From DASWHR01 sp036398095 (lineage in GTDB: Bacteria > Actinomycetota > AC-67): 53,234 nt of DNA. Under the pieces are notes generated by a model. It had not been told where the DNA came from. It saw nothing but the letters and a program-made list of their open reading frames with translations, and did no database searches. The first letter of the stretch is position 1. Each line of letters opens with the position of its first letter. Shown piece after piece: positions 43,012-52,747 of this stretch. A program made the position numbers and the translations under genes. The stretch spans positions 1-53,234 of the forward strand of contig DASWHR010000066.1 of assembly GCA_036398095.1 (NCBI GenBank). The letters run 5' to 3'.

Positions 43012-43661
43012 CCACACCGACGCCGATCCGGCTTGGAATCATCGACGATCATCGAATGGTTCGCGAAGGCTTGCGCACGATGCTGCGCGAGCAACGCGCC
43101 GTCGAGATCGTCGGCGAAGCCGAAAACGAAGAAGAAGCGTTGCGAATGATCGAGCGCGACAAGCCCGAGGTCGTGCTCCTGGACATCCGTCTGCGCGGCA
43201 CCAACGGACTCGAGGCATGCCGGGTTATCCGCGAGCGCTTCCCCGACGTGCGCGTCGTCTTCCTGACCGTCTACGAAGACGAGCAGTACGTCTTCGAGGC
43301 GCTTCGGGCCGGAGCCAGCGGCTACATCTTGAAGAAGATCGGCGACGAGGATCTGGTCCAGGTCGTGCAGTCCGTCCGCGACGGGGAAACGATCGTGGAC
43401 TCGGCCTTGTCGGGCAAGGTGGCGTTGCGCGCCGCGTCGCGCGGCTCGTCGTGGGCGGAAGCGCGGTACGGACTGTCCCCGCGCGAAGCCGAGGTGCTCG
43501 GACTGATTACGCAAGGACTGTCCAACCAGAAGATCGCGCAGGCGCTGTTCATCACCGAGGAAACCGTGAAGAGCCACGTGCGCGCGGTCCTGCGGAAACT
43601 CGGCGTGCACGACCGCACACAGGCCGTGTCGCTCGCGCTCCGCGAGGGCTTGGTGAAGTAG
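43008..43661 (+). CDS. NarL/FixJ-family response regulator
   Basis: 217 aa; GTG start at 43008 overlaps the kinase stop in a GTGA. Receiver domain with Asp 13/14 and phosphoacceptor Asp 59 (VVLLDIRL), a conserved Thr at VFLTVY and Lys in YILKK. A LuxR-type helix-turn-helix (LSPREAEVLGLITQGLSNQKIAQALF) forms the C-terminus. It works with the kinase at 42262. Location next to cbbL and a TauE permease suggests control of carbon or sulfur genes, unproven. Confidence 0.93.
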   Translation: MTTPTPIRLGIIDDHRMVREGLRTMLREQRAVEIVGEAENEEEALRMIERDKPEVVLLDIRLRGTNGLEACRVIRERFPDVRVVFLTVYEDEQYVFEALRAGASGYILKKIGDEDLVQVVQSVRDGETIVDSALSGKVALRAASRGSSWAEARYGLSPREAEVLGLITQGLSNQKIAQALFITEETVKSHVRAVLRKLGVHDRTQAVSLALREGLVK

Positions 43662-43665
43662 CGCT

Positions 43666-44469
43666 TCACAACCCCTTGTTCAACAGGTACGCCGCGCTCA
43701 CGAACATCATCGCCACGAAAGTGCGGCGGATCGTGCTCGGTGCAACGCGTCGCACCAGCGCTGCCCCGGCGAAAGAGCCGATCAGCCCGCCGGGAATAAG
43801 CCAAACGAGCATGCCGGCGCCAACGTTTCCGAGCAGCGCATGGCGAACACCACTGGAGATGCTGCCGAAGACGAGCGCGAACAGCGACGACCCGACGGCG
43901 ACACGCTCCGGAATCTTCAGAACCAGGACCATGAAGGGCATCAACAGGAAGCCGCCGCCGACGCCGTAGAGGCCCTGCAAAATCCCGATAAATGCTCCCC
44001 CGACGACGGCCCCGACCATCATCGTCAGGGGCAGCGGAGCATGGCGCCGGCGGGATCCCGCCATCCCCTCCTGCGCTCCGGAGATCGGGGGAGGTGCCGG
44101 CTCATCCTTTCGGACGGGCCACACGAGAAAGGCACCAGCAACCGCAAGCGTTACCGCGCCGAACGACACGACAAGTGCCTTGGCCGACGATGCGTCGGCG
44201 AGTTGCGCACCGAAGAAGGCGGTGACGGCGGATGGCAAACCCATCGCAAGCGCCAGGCGAGCGTTGGCGTTCCCCCGGCGCAAATGAAGAATCGTCCCCC
44301 ACGATCCGATCACCGTCGTATAGATGGGGCTGGTCCCGATCGCGAGATGCGGGCCGGTGCCGGCAGCGATCAACAAGACGACGGTACCGAACCCTGCGCC
44401 GGCTCCGAGAAGGCCCGCGATAAATCCCGTCGCCAGGCCGATGAGAACGAGGAGCACTTCGCCGGGCAT
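43666..44469 (-). CDS. TauE/SafE-family permease (sulfite/organosulfonate export family)
   Basis: 267 aa with about eight hydrophobic segments in two halves. Each half carries the family repeat (GLLGAGAGFGTVVLL near 19-33 and GLYGVGGGFLLMPFM near 166-180). The cytoplasmic loop at about 119-147 is Pro- and Arg-rich. Members export sulfite, sulfoacetate or other anions. With sHdr and Soe-like genes in the same window a sulfite export role is attractive, but family members vary. It is convergent with the response regulator and precedes the Liv operon gene by 5 nt on the other side. Confidence 0.85.
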   Translation of the reverse strand: MPGEVLLVLIGLATGFIAGLLGAGAGFGTVVLLIAAGTGPHLAIGTSPIYTTVIGSWGTILHLRRGNANARLALAMGLPSAVTAFFGAQLADASSAKALVVSFGAVTLAVAGAFLVWPVRKDEPAPPPISGAQEGMAGSRRRHAPLPLTMMVGAVVGGAFIGILQGLYGVGGGFLLMPFMVLVLKIPERVAVGSSLFALVFGSISSGVRHALLGNVGAGMLVWLIPGGLIGSFAGAALVRRVAPSTIRRTFVAMMFVSAAYLLNKGL

Positions 44470-44474
44470 CCCGC

Positions 44475-47400
44475 TCAGCCTATCGCTGCGGCGGCCGGCA
44501 CAGGTTCGGCAGACTCGGCGCCACCGAGGTACGCGGCAATCACGGCCGGGTGCGATTGCACGTGCTTCGGAGTGCCTTCGGCGATGGGAACGCCCCGATC
44601 GAGCACGTACACGTAGTCGCAGAGCGACATCACGAGCGAAACGTCGTGCTCGATCAGGAGGACGCTGATGCCGAGTTCCTCGCGCATCGCGCGCACGATC
44701 CCGGCAAACCGTTGCGTTTCGGTGTCGTCGAGCCCGGACGCGGGTTCGTCGAGCATGATCAGCGGCGATCCGGTCACCAACGCGCGCGCCATCTCGACCA
44801 TGCGGAGAGTGCCGAACGGAAGTCCGGCAGCCGGCCGGTCCAAGACATCTTCGATGTCGAGCATCCGCGCGGCCGCACCGACGCGCGCGGCCGCATCGAT
44901 CTCGGCGAGCGCGCTCCTGCGTCCGACGACCAGATGCGAAACGAACCCGGTCGGGTTTCGCACGTGCGTTGCTACGAGCAGGTTTTCGCGGACGGTGAGC
45001 TCCGTCGCGAGTTGAATCGCCTGGAACGTGCGGCCGACACCGCGGGCGGCGCGCTCGTGGACGCTCAGCGAGGTCACGTCGTCGCTGTCCAGCAGGATGC
45101 GCCCGTGCGCCGGCCGTACGAAGCCGGCCATCGCGTTGAACATCGTCGTCTTGCCGGCTCCGTTCGGGCCGATGAGACCGACGATCTCTCCTTCGCGGAT
45201 GGCGATGGTCGCTCCACCGACGGCCACCAGGCCGCCGAATCGCACGGTGATGTCCTCGGCGGCAAGCACGGCGCCGACCGCTCGCTCCTCGATCTGAACC
45301 GAAGGGCGCGCGCGGATGAACGTCGATGAGCCGAGAAGCGGCGCGAGTGAGTCGGCTCCCGCACGATCGCCGATTTCGATCTCGGGACCTTGCGCGAGAC
45401 GCGTCCCTCGCCGAACCGCGGCGCGGGCGTCCGCGGCGACGGCCCGCGCCTCCGACCCGAGACCGCGCAGTTGCCCCGCGAATGCACGCACACGCGGGCG
45501 CCAGCGGGACGGAGCGCGCCCTTCGACCGTTCGAAGGATGCTGTCGCGCGACGCGGCAAGCTCGCGACCAAACCCGCGCATCTCACGGCCAAGCCGCCGG
45601 AGGAATGCGGCGATCGCAACACGGCCGGAGTCGAGCCGGCCGGCGCCGGCCGTAGCGACCGCCGGCCCGGACTGCGGCCCCGATTGCGGCCCGGACGCGC
45701 CGGCACGAACCGAGCGGAGTATGTTCGCGATTCGCGCGAGCATCGGCGCGATCGCGTCGGGCACCCGGGCTAGGCCGCCGGGATAGAAGATGAGCACGAT
45801 GGCCAGCAACCCGGCCGAAACCACATCGAGCCAGCCGCGCAACGCGTCCACGCGGAAGAAGAGCTCGTTGAGGCCGGAGAAGATCAACGCGGACGCGATG
45901 GCGCCGCCGAGCGACTGCAAGCCGCCGACGACGGCGATCGAAAGAAACAGAAGCGAGACCGTGAACGTAAACTGTGCCGGAACGATCGTCTCCTGGCCGA
46001 CGACGAGCAAGTTGCCGGCGACGCCGGCGATGAAACCCGACATCGCGAAGCCGAGCAGCTTGTACCGTGTGACATCGATGCCGAGCGACGCTGCGGCGGC
46101 CTCTGAGCCCCGGATCGCAAAAAAGGCCCGGCCCGTCTTGGACCGGCGAATATTCGCGAGCGCGAACAAGATCAGCGCAGTGCCTGCGAGCGAAACAAGA
46201 TAGAGCGTGCGGCGGTCGGCGAAATCGAAGTATGGAAAGCCTCCTTCGTACCCGATCGGCTCGACCTTCGTCGTCGCGCTTCCTCCCGCTCCGACGAACC
46301 ACGGGCTCGAGAACAGATACAGGTCCGCCATCCACGCGAAGATCAAGGTTGCGACGGCCAGGTACAGGCCTCGGACGCGCAGCGCGACCGCCCCGAGCGC
46401 CGCGGCCGCGCCGGCGGCGATCATGCCGGCAACCGGAAGCGTGAGCGGAAACGGAAGGCTCAATCGCTTCGAGACCTGCACGCTCCCGAAGGCGCCGATC
46501 CCCACGAAAGCCGCGTGCGCCAGCGAGATCTGGCCGATCCACCCGGTCAGCAGCACCAGCGACGCGGCGACGATCGTGTACAGCAGCGCCTGATTGGCAT
46601 CTCCGAGAACGGTGAACGGAACGCCGGGAATGAAGACCCATCCGACGACGAGCGCGAGGACGAGTCGCGGCGACGGCTTCGGAAGCGCCGGTCGTGGCTT
46701 GCGTTCGACGGTGCGCGCGCCGACGGTCGATCGAACGTCGGTGGTGGTCAACCGCGCTCCGCGCGCGGCCATGACGATCATCGCCGTGACGGCGAGCGTG
46801 AGTTCGGTCCCGCCGACCTGACCGAACACCTTGTCCAGCAACGGCAGATCCGACAGCACCGGAACGAAGCCGACGACTAATCCGACGATGGCCGAACCGA
46901 TCAAAGCGCCCGTCAGAGACTCCATGCCGCCGATGAGCGCGGCGACATAGGCCGGCAGCACCGACAGCGACAGCGCATACGGATGAAGCACGGTCACCGA
47001 CGCGAGCAAGATGCCGGCGAGCGCCGCGAGTGCCCCGCCGAGCGCCCAGGCCACAACGGATGTGCGGTCGGGGTTGACGCCCATCAACGACGCCGCGCGC
47101 CGGTTGACCGCGGCTCCCCGCATCGCAAGGCCGAGCCACGTGCCTCGGAACAGTGCCGTCAGCGCCAGCGTTGCGACGACGGCGACGACCAGCAACCCGA
47201 TCTGCCCGTAGCGAAGGATGGACGAGCCGACGGCGATGTCGCCTTCGGGAAATACCCCGGGGGCAGTCAGTCCGCCGGTTCCCCAGACCTTCGCCGCGAG
47301 CGCGATCATCAGGCCGAACACGGCGACGGTCCCGACCGTCTGCGCCGTCGGGCCGCTGTCGCGCAAACGGCGAACGAAGATGCGTTCGACGCCGACGCCG

Positions 47401-47624
47401 ATGAGCGCGCCCGTCGCCAGCCCGAGCGGCATGGCCACGATCAACGGGGCGTCGAGGCTCGTCACCAGCGAGTAGACGACGTAGGCCGGCACGGTCGCCA
47501 TCGCGCCGTGAGCCAAGTTCACCACGCGTGAGGCCTGGTAGATCACGACGATGCCGCTCGCATACATCGCGTAGGCCCCGACGAGCGGGAGCGAAAGAAT
47601 CAGGAAAACGAGCGGCTTGGGCAC
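44475..47624 (-). CDS. Fused LivH-LivM-LivG branched-chain amino acid-type ABC transporter
   Basis: 1049 aa from GTG 47624. Residues of roughly 1-290 form a LivH permease (SRVVNLAHGAMATVPAYV), 320-620 a LivM permease (TGWIGQISLAHAAFVGIGAFG), 620-770 a charged Arg/Ala-rich linker, and 780-1049 a LivG ATPase with GLIGPNGAGKTT Walker A and PLIMLDEPASGLDD Walker B. All three are separate proteins in the classic LivKHMGF system. No LivF ATPase is visible. The substrate-binding protein lies directly upstream, so the system may import amino acids, urea or short amides. Confidence 0.92.
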   Translation of the reverse strand: MPKPLVFLILSLPLVGAYAMYASGIVVIYQASRVVNLAHGAMATVPAYVVYSLVTSLDAPLIVAMPLGLATGALIGVGVERIFVRRLRDSGPTAQTVGTVAVFGLMIALAAKVWGTGGLTAPGVFPEGDIAVGSSILRYGQIGLLVVAVVATLALTALFRGTWLGLAMRGAAVNRRAASLMGVNPDRTSVVAWALGGALAALAGILLASVTVLHPYALSLSVLPAYVAALIGGMESLTGALIGSAIVGLVVGFVPVLSDLPLLDKVFGQVGGTELTLAVTAMIVMAARGARLTTTDVRSTVGARTVERKPRPALPKPSPRLVLALVVGWVFIPGVPFTVLGDANQALLYTIVAASLVLLTGWIGQISLAHAAFVGIGAFGSVQVSKRLSLPFPLTLPVAGMIAAGAAAALGAVALRVRGLYLAVATLIFAWMADLYLFSSPWFVGAGGSATTKVEPIGYEGGFPYFDFADRRTLYLVSLAGTALILFALANIRRSKTGRAFFAIRGSEAAAASLGIDVTRYKLLGFAMSGFIAGVAGNLLVVGQETIVPAQFTFTVSLLFLSIAVVGGLQSLGGAIASALIFSGLNELFFRVDALRGWLDVVSAGLLAIVLIFYPGGLARVPDAIAPMLARIANILRSVRAGASGPQSGPQSGPAVATAGAGRLDSGRVAIAAFLRRLGREMRGFGRELAASRDSILRTVEGRAPSRWRPRVRAFAGQLRGLGSEARAVAADARAAVRRGTRLAQGPEIEIGDRAGADSLAPLLGSSTFIRARPSVQIEERAVGAVLAAEDITVRFGGLVAVGGATIAIREGEIVGLIGPNGAGKTTMFNAMAGFVRPAHGRILLDSDDVTSLSVHERAARGVGRTFQAIQLATELTVRENLLVATHVRNPTGFVSHLVVGRRSALAEIDAAARVGAAARMLDIEDVLDRPAAGLPFGTLRMVEMARALVTGSPLIMLDEPASGLDDTETQRFAGIVRAMREELGISVLLIEHDVSLVMSLCDYVYVLDRGVPIAEGTPKHVQSHPAVIAAYLGGAESAEPVPAAAAIG

Positions 47625-47634
47625 GACTTCGGTG

Positions 47635-49107
47635 TCACCCCTCCGACGAGGGGATGTCGAGACCCGGCCACGGATCGCAGACCCAGTCGGTCTCGGTCCG
47701 CCACCCCGCGAACGACGGCCTGGACTGGAATGAGAAGGCACGCATGCACTGGTTGGCGAAATGACTGCCGGCCTTCCATGTGAGCGGCCGCGACAGGCCG
47801 GTCGCGAGGGACGTCGAGTCGAGCGCGGCGATCAGCGTGGCCCTGGTAAGCGCCGGTCCGACGCGACGCAGCGCATCGACGAGCAACTGCATGCCGAGGT
47901 ACCCGCCTTCGACGAACGAGTTCGCGACGTCGGCTTGCGCGTTGGTGCGACGCATGTCGCCGAGGTACTTGGCGACGGCGGGCTCCGACGTGAACGGCTC
48001 CACCGGCGGCGTGAAGCCGCTCCAGACCCACATGTCGTGGCACTTCTGCGCGCAGTTGACGCCGAACGAGCGATTGAACAGTGGCTGCGGCCCACCGATT
48101 CGAAGATTGAAGCCTGCGACCATGCCGCCGCCGCGCATCCATGTCTGGGCGGTCTCGGGCTCCATGAGATACGCAACGTAATCGCAGGCGTTGTCGCTGC
48201 CGCATGCCGAACGGATCACTTCAATCTCGGTTTGATAGGACGGTTGCCCCGCCTTGATTCCGCAGAAGCGGCGGTTGCAGCGCGGGTTCGACAACGGATT
48301 CGAATAACCGGGAACGTCTTTTCCGGTGAGCCGCTTGACGGCTGCGTTGAACGCGAACGCACCCTCGACGCCGAAGCGGAAGTTCGAATCGTAGACCATC
48401 CCGAAATTGCGCGCGCCGCGGTCGTAGGCATCTTTGGCCATGATATGCATGCTGGTGATCGTCGAGGCCGCGACCGGCCAGATCATCGGGTTCGTGTACT
48501 GGCTGATGAGCATGCCGTCGGTTCCGACAACGGGAATCTTCCGTTCGCGGACGTAGCCGCCGGCGGCACGAAGCCCTTCCGACGAGGGCACGACCGCGAG
48601 CGCGAAGACCTTCTCGCCTTCGACGAGATTGCGGATGAACAGATTGCCGCGCTGTGCATCCCAGCCGTCGTCCTTCAGAACCAAGTCGAGCCTGCGGCCA
48701 CAGATTCCGCCGGCCGCGTTGACTTGGTTGATCACCGCTTGCATGCCGTAGCGAACGTCGGATAGAAACGCCGCGCCGATGCCGGTGTCCACGACCGTCG
48801 CGCCGAGCTTGATGCTGGTCGCGGTCACGCCCGTGTCGGTCGCTCCCCCGTTTCGTCCGGCCGCACAGGCAAGATTCGACGCGTTCGGCACGCCGGGCCG
48901 CGTCGCGCCGCCGCCCGCGGTCGGCAGTCCGGTTGCGTTCCCGGGAGCGGCCGGGTCGCCGGGTTGCTCGACACTGCCGGGAACGTCGCCGGCCGCGACG
49001 ACCGTGGTCTTGAAGCGGGGAAGCACCGCCACCGAGGACAATGCGGCCACGGCGATCAGGATCCCGATGGTCTCCCAGAATCCGATATCGCGCTTGCGAA
49101 CCTTCAC
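47635..49107 (-). CDS. Membrane-anchored LivK-like substrate-binding protein
   Basis: 490 aa; GTG start at 49107 overlaps the previous stop in a GTGA. One N-terminal helix at about 11-30 (FWETIGILIAVAALSSVAVL) anchors it. No lipobox is present, which is unusual for Gram-positive-type binding proteins. A Pro/Gly linker to about residue 75 leads to a type I periplasmic-binding fold (SIKLGATVVDTGIGAAF, then VINQVNAAGGICGRRLDLVLKDDG). Several cysteine pairs in the ligand domain suggest disulfides. It is the likely receptor for the fused transporter downstream. Confidence 0.88.
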   Translation of the reverse strand: MKVRKRDIGFWETIGILIAVAALSSVAVLPRFKTTVVAAGDVPGSVEQPGDPAAPGNATGLPTAGGGATRPGVPNASNLACAAGRNGGATDTGVTATSIKLGATVVDTGIGAAFLSDVRYGMQAVINQVNAAGGICGRRLDLVLKDDGWDAQRGNLFIRNLVEGEKVFALAVVPSSEGLRAAGGYVRERKIPVVGTDGMLISQYTNPMIWPVAASTITSMHIMAKDAYDRGARNFGMVYDSNFRFGVEGAFAFNAAVKRLTGKDVPGYSNPLSNPRCNRRFCGIKAGQPSYQTEIEVIRSACGSDNACDYVAYLMEPETAQTWMRGGGMVAGFNLRIGGPQPLFNRSFGVNCAQKCHDMWVWSGFTPPVEPFTSEPAVAKYLGDMRRTNAQADVANSFVEGGYLGMQLLVDALRRVGPALTRATLIAALDSTSLATGLSRPLTWKAGSHFANQCMRAFSFQSRPSFAGWRTETDWVCDPWPGLDIPSSEG

Positions 49108-51863
49108 GGCCCGGCCCCCGGCGGATGCACGCCGCTTCGCCTGCGCCACAGCACGAGCGGCCCGGCCAGAAGCGCCAGCATCGCAAACACGCGGACGGCG
49201 CGACCCGGGCTCGCCATCGCGAATTTCAAGCCGGCGAACGTTCGCTGCAGAAACTGCTGCATCGGTCCGACGATGGGCGCGGTCGAGCCGCCGGACGGCG
49301 GCGGGCCAATCGATGGAGCTGATCCGCCCCCGGATGAGCCGCCGCTTCGCGGCGGACGGAACGGGGCGCCCTGCGACAGCAGGAAGATTCCGTAGTGCGA
49401 CTCGGCCGACACGCCTGCGAGCGAGATCACCACGCGCGAGGGAACGCGCCCGTCGGCGAAGACGGTCACGACCATCGCCGGCACCTCCAAGCGGCGCGCA
49501 TCGGCTTCCTCGTTCACTGAGGCTTCGTTCGCCCGCTCGAAGGGGTCGCGCACGATCAGCGCCTCGAATCCCCCGGGCGTCCCGTTCATTCGCGACGGCT
49601 CGGGCTCGGGCAAGTCGATGCGCGCGCGAAGGCCGAGCGCTCGGTTCACTTCGTCGCGAACCTGCACCGGGTCGCACGAGTCTGCGCAGACGCTCGTTCG
49701 ATTGCCGTCGGCGTCCGCAACCCAGACATCGTGGAACTCGCGCAGGAACGATCCGCCGGCGCCGACGCCGTTCGCGGACTTCGGCCGCCCCGTGGCCCAG
49801 GTCTCGGCGCGTGAGATGACACGGCCGATCCCGGCCTGCCCGCCCAGATCGACACCAAGCATCTCGGCTTCGACGATCGACACGATGCCGCGCTTCGGGT
49901 CGCGGGCGACGGCGCTGCGAGCGCGCGCCTGCGCGATTCGAACGATTCCGCCTTGAGACAGCGACTCGTCGAGCGCTAGGGCGGTAACAACCGAGTCGCC
50001 ATGCCGGCACGCAACTTCGGCACCGTACCCCTTTCCGCTCCGCGCGTCGTCTGCGCCACCGAAGTCGGTGCACTCCACTTCTGGATACGGCCAGCGCTGA
50101 TCCGACAGGTCGGGGCCCCCCCAGCGCCTGATGTAGTTCGCCATTCCCCCGAGGTCGGCGTCGGTGTTCTCCCGATCTCGTTGCGCGCCGCTGGCCTTGG
50201 CGGACGCTTCCCCGTTCGTGAGCGTCGTGTGCAGGACGCGGGCGAAATGCACGTCGCGAGTGCCGGGCGCCGGTGGCGGCGGCGTGATCCCACCGGTTTG
50301 CGGAGACAGTTCGCTCGGCGGCGGGTCCAGCAAGGTATTGACGTTGCGATCTACGCCTCCCACGCCGCCGACCCAGCGAATGCGCGCGCCGTAGGCCTGG
50401 CCGCCACCGAGGAAGTTCACGGCCGTACCCGGTCCCTCTGCCACGTTCACCGTGCCCGCATCGGGTTCGGACGACTCGCCTCCGCCGGCTCGTCCCGGGA
50501 GCGAATCCTGGAGCACGATCGACCCTTCTGTTGCGCTCATCGCGAGGCGATGGCGGACCGGATCGACGGCAGCGCGGCCCTTGATTCCGGCCGGATCCGG
50601 CCGGAAGGTCGTGATCAAACCTTGATCGACGACGGTCGTGTCGGTCGAGGTGATCAACACGGTGCTCTCGAGCACCTCACCGACCGGCCGGGAGATCGCG
50701 TACAAGCGCGCTCGGGAGGAATCGACCGCAAGCGCCTGCGTGCCGCCCGATGCGAACACGCTCGGAAGCGCGACGATGCCGAGGAACGTCGCGCTGGGAA
50801 TGTCGAAGATCCAGATCGCGGCCTCGGTCGTCGAACCGTCGATCTGGAGCAGCATTCGCTCGGCGAGCGGGTCGACGGCGACGACGCCGTACTGAAGGTT
50901 TCCGCTGATGGCGTGGAACGTGGAGACGAACGTCGCCGTCTGCGCCTGCGTGGCGCCGGGCGTGATCCGGATCTGCACGATGCCGGGCGTTTCGGCGGGC
51001 TGGCCGGCGATCAACCCTTGCGCGCCGCCCTGGCGGCACGCCATCGACAAGGTCGAAGACGACGGCGAACGAAACACGATGCCCGGTGTGCCTCGCGCCA
51101 TCATCAGCGCGCACTGCGGAACCGGAAACGACCATTCCACGGCCGAAAGGTTCGATGCCGCGTCCAGCAGCCGGCCAAGATCGACCTGGTGAACCGTGAC
51201 GGAATGATTCGACACAGCGAGATTTCCCAAGCCGACGGGCACCTCGGAGGCGAGGTAGAGCAGGTCCCGTCCCCCCTCGCGATAGTACGACATGGCTTTG
51301 ATACCGATCGCGTTCGACTCGGATGCGTCCCGCGGCACGGCGGGAAGAGACAGGGCCAACGTTCCGAATCCGATCGGCCGCATCCGAATCGTGTCGATGG
51401 CGGCAACCCCGAACAGCACGCGCGCCGCTTCGTCGTAGATGCCGCTGGAAACCCCCGGTCCGAGCACGTCGCGGACGGCAGCGTCGTCGGCCTGCCGCGC
51501 CGGGTAGAGCACATAGAGCCGGTGGCGCAGCTCGTCGACGGTGCTGAGCATGCCGCCGAACCCCGACTGAGCAGCGTCGACGCTCACCGCACCGGCCGGC
51601 GCGAGCGTATCGAAATCCCATGCCTGGACACGCATTCCGCCGGCCCCGCCCGGCTGACCGATTTCGAACAGGCGACGCGCCGAAGGGTCGGCGTCGAGGT
51701 GCCGACGCGCGTTCACCATGGTGGACGGCAGCGAGGCCGCCTGGGCGATCGGCCTCGGAGCTGCGCGAGCGGCATCCGCGGCCGGCAACACAAATGCGAA
51801 AGCGAGCACAAAGGAGCCGGCGCGCGCCGCGCGCCGCCTCTTCACCCAGGCCATTCTTCGCAT
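49104..51863 (-). CDS. Large secreted, C-terminally anchored surface protein, unknown function
   Basis: 919 aa; ATG at 51863. A signal peptide lies at about 1-35. Recurrent segments such as RHRLYVLYPAR, RARLYAISRP and RHRLAMSATEG look like strands of a beta-propeller in the first half. The second half has Cys pairs (VCADSCDP) and a Gly/Ser/Pro-rich stalk at about 845-880. A transmembrane helix and a basic tail follow (about 893-912). No LPxTG motif is present. It is coupled to the binding-protein gene by a GTGA, so it may present or scavenge the transported substrate. I recognise no family. Confidence 0.8.
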   Translation of the reverse strand: MRRMAWVKRRRAARAGSFVLAFAFVLPAADAARAAPRPIAQAASLPSTMVNARRHLDADPSARRLFEIGQPGGAGGMRVQAWDFDTLAPAGAVSVDAAQSGFGGMLSTVDELRHRLYVLYPARQADDAAVRDVLGPGVSSGIYDEAARVLFGVAAIDTIRMRPIGFGTLALSLPAVPRDASESNAIGIKAMSYYREGGRDLLYLASEVPVGLGNLAVSNHSVTVHQVDLGRLLDAASNLSAVEWSFPVPQCALMMARGTPGIVFRSPSSSTLSMACRQGGAQGLIAGQPAETPGIVQIRITPGATQAQTATFVSTFHAISGNLQYGVVAVDPLAERMLLQIDGSTTEAAIWIFDIPSATFLGIVALPSVFASGGTQALAVDSSRARLYAISRPVGEVLESTVLITSTDTTVVDQGLITTFRPDPAGIKGRAAVDPVRHRLAMSATEGSIVLQDSLPGRAGGGESSEPDAGTVNVAEGPGTAVNFLGGGQAYGARIRWVGGVGGVDRNVNTLLDPPPSELSPQTGGITPPPPAPGTRDVHFARVLHTTLTNGEASAKASGAQRDRENTDADLGGMANYIRRWGGPDLSDQRWPYPEVECTDFGGADDARSGKGYGAEVACRHGDSVVTALALDESLSQGGIVRIAQARARSAVARDPKRGIVSIVEAEMLGVDLGGQAGIGRVISRAETWATGRPKSANGVGAGGSFLREFHDVWVADADGNRTSVCADSCDPVQVRDEVNRALGLRARIDLPEPEPSRMNGTPGGFEALIVRDPFERANEASVNEEADARRLEVPAMVVTVFADGRVPSRVVISLAGVSAESHYGIFLLSQGAPFRPPRSGGSSGGGSAPSIGPPPSGGSTAPIVGPMQQFLQRTFAGLKFAMASPGRAVRVFAMLALLAGPLVLWRRRSGVHPPGAGP

Positions 51864-51889
51864 CTCGGTCGCCGATTCCTTTCAAGGCC

Positions 51890-51915
51890 GACGGGGGGCG
51901 CGAACGCCCCCCGTC
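51890..51915 (-). terminator. Strong hairpin downstream of the secreted protein gene
   Basis: GACGGGGGGCG, loop CGAA, CGCCCCCCGTC: 11 perfect pairs. It lies 20 nt past the stop of the gene at 51935 on the minus strand and upstream of the surface protein gene. There is no T-run, so termination may be partial. It separates the secreted protein gene from the Liv operon. Confidence 0.6.
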
Positions 51916-51934
51916 GTGTGTCGTTCGCCGTGCG

Positions 51935-52582
51935 CTATTCCGCGGCGGTGCAGGCTCCCGCGAAGGCTGCGCTGGTGATCTTGAGGCCGTTGAAGCCCGA
52001 CGGGGCGAAACCGCCCACGCAGCTCATGCCGTCCCCGTTGGAGGCGTTGATGCTGTACGGGTGCGTGTTGGTCTTGGTGAAGAATCCCTTGAACGTGAAG
52101 ACGCCCTTCTCGACCGGCGTCGGATGCGGGTGACCTGCGACGCTGCGATACGGCGCCGTGGCCGATCCGTTGACGTTGGAGAACCAGCCGTTGATGAATG
52201 CCGGGCCGACGCCGGACAGGTTCGTGCACTGGAAGTTGAACGTCAGTTCGAAGTTCGACGCGTTGCCGCGAATCTTGCTCACGAATCCCACGCCGCCGAC
52301 GTTGCCTTCCGACTTGCACTTGTACTGGCCGGCGACCTGAGCGTCCTGAAGCAGTCCGACGCCTTGGACGGTGAGGTCTCCCCACGAGAACGTCTGATCC
52401 GACGTGGTGCAGTCGCCTTGCGCGATCACCGGAGCGCACGCAGGCAATCCGCCGCCCTGCATGGTGATCGTGCCCTGCCCGTTCATGTGGTACGCGGACG
52501 CAGCGCCGGCCGGCGACGTAGCAATGATCGCCATCGCGGCAAGTGCTGCGAGCAGTGCGGCCCTTGTCATTCTCACCCGCAT
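51935..52582 (-). CDS. Secreted protein of unknown function
   Basis: 215 aa; ATG at 52582 with GAAGGGGG about 9 nt upstream. A signal peptide lies at about 1-28 (AALLAALAAMAIIATSPAGA). The mature part is rich in Gly, Asn, Ser and Thr, with six cysteines (CAPVIAQGDC, YKCKS, FQCTN, SCVGG and GACTA) that could pair in three disulfides. A beta-rich fold is likely. No family is recognised. The 165 bp upstream hold no feature I can support. Confidence 0.75.
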   Translation of the reverse strand: MRVRMTRAALLAALAAMAIIATSPAGAASAYHMNGQGTITMQGGGLPACAPVIAQGDCTTSDQTFSWGDLTVQGVGLLQDAQVAGQYKCKSEGNVGGVGFVSKIRGNASNFELTFNFQCTNLSGVGPAFINGWFSNVNGSATAPYRSVAGHPHPTPVEKGVFTFKGFFTKTNTHPYSINASNGDGMSCVGGFAPSGFNGLKITSAAFAGACTAAE

Positions 52583-52747
52583 TGGTATAACCCCCTTCGC
52601 TCCCGCGCTCTCGCGCGGTGGCTCCCGTCGACGCGACGTGCCACGCCGAAAAACCATGCCAAAAGATCCTTCTCCGCCGACGAGTGATGCCCTTCCCCCT
52701 TGCGAGGGATTTTGCGGCGCGTATCGAACCTTCACGTCGCTTTGGCA

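Noticed and set aside
52583..52747. Riboswitch upstream of the secreted protein gene
   Set aside because: A short CCCTCGCAAGGG stem and GC-rich leader were noticed, but no known riboswitch core could be matched.
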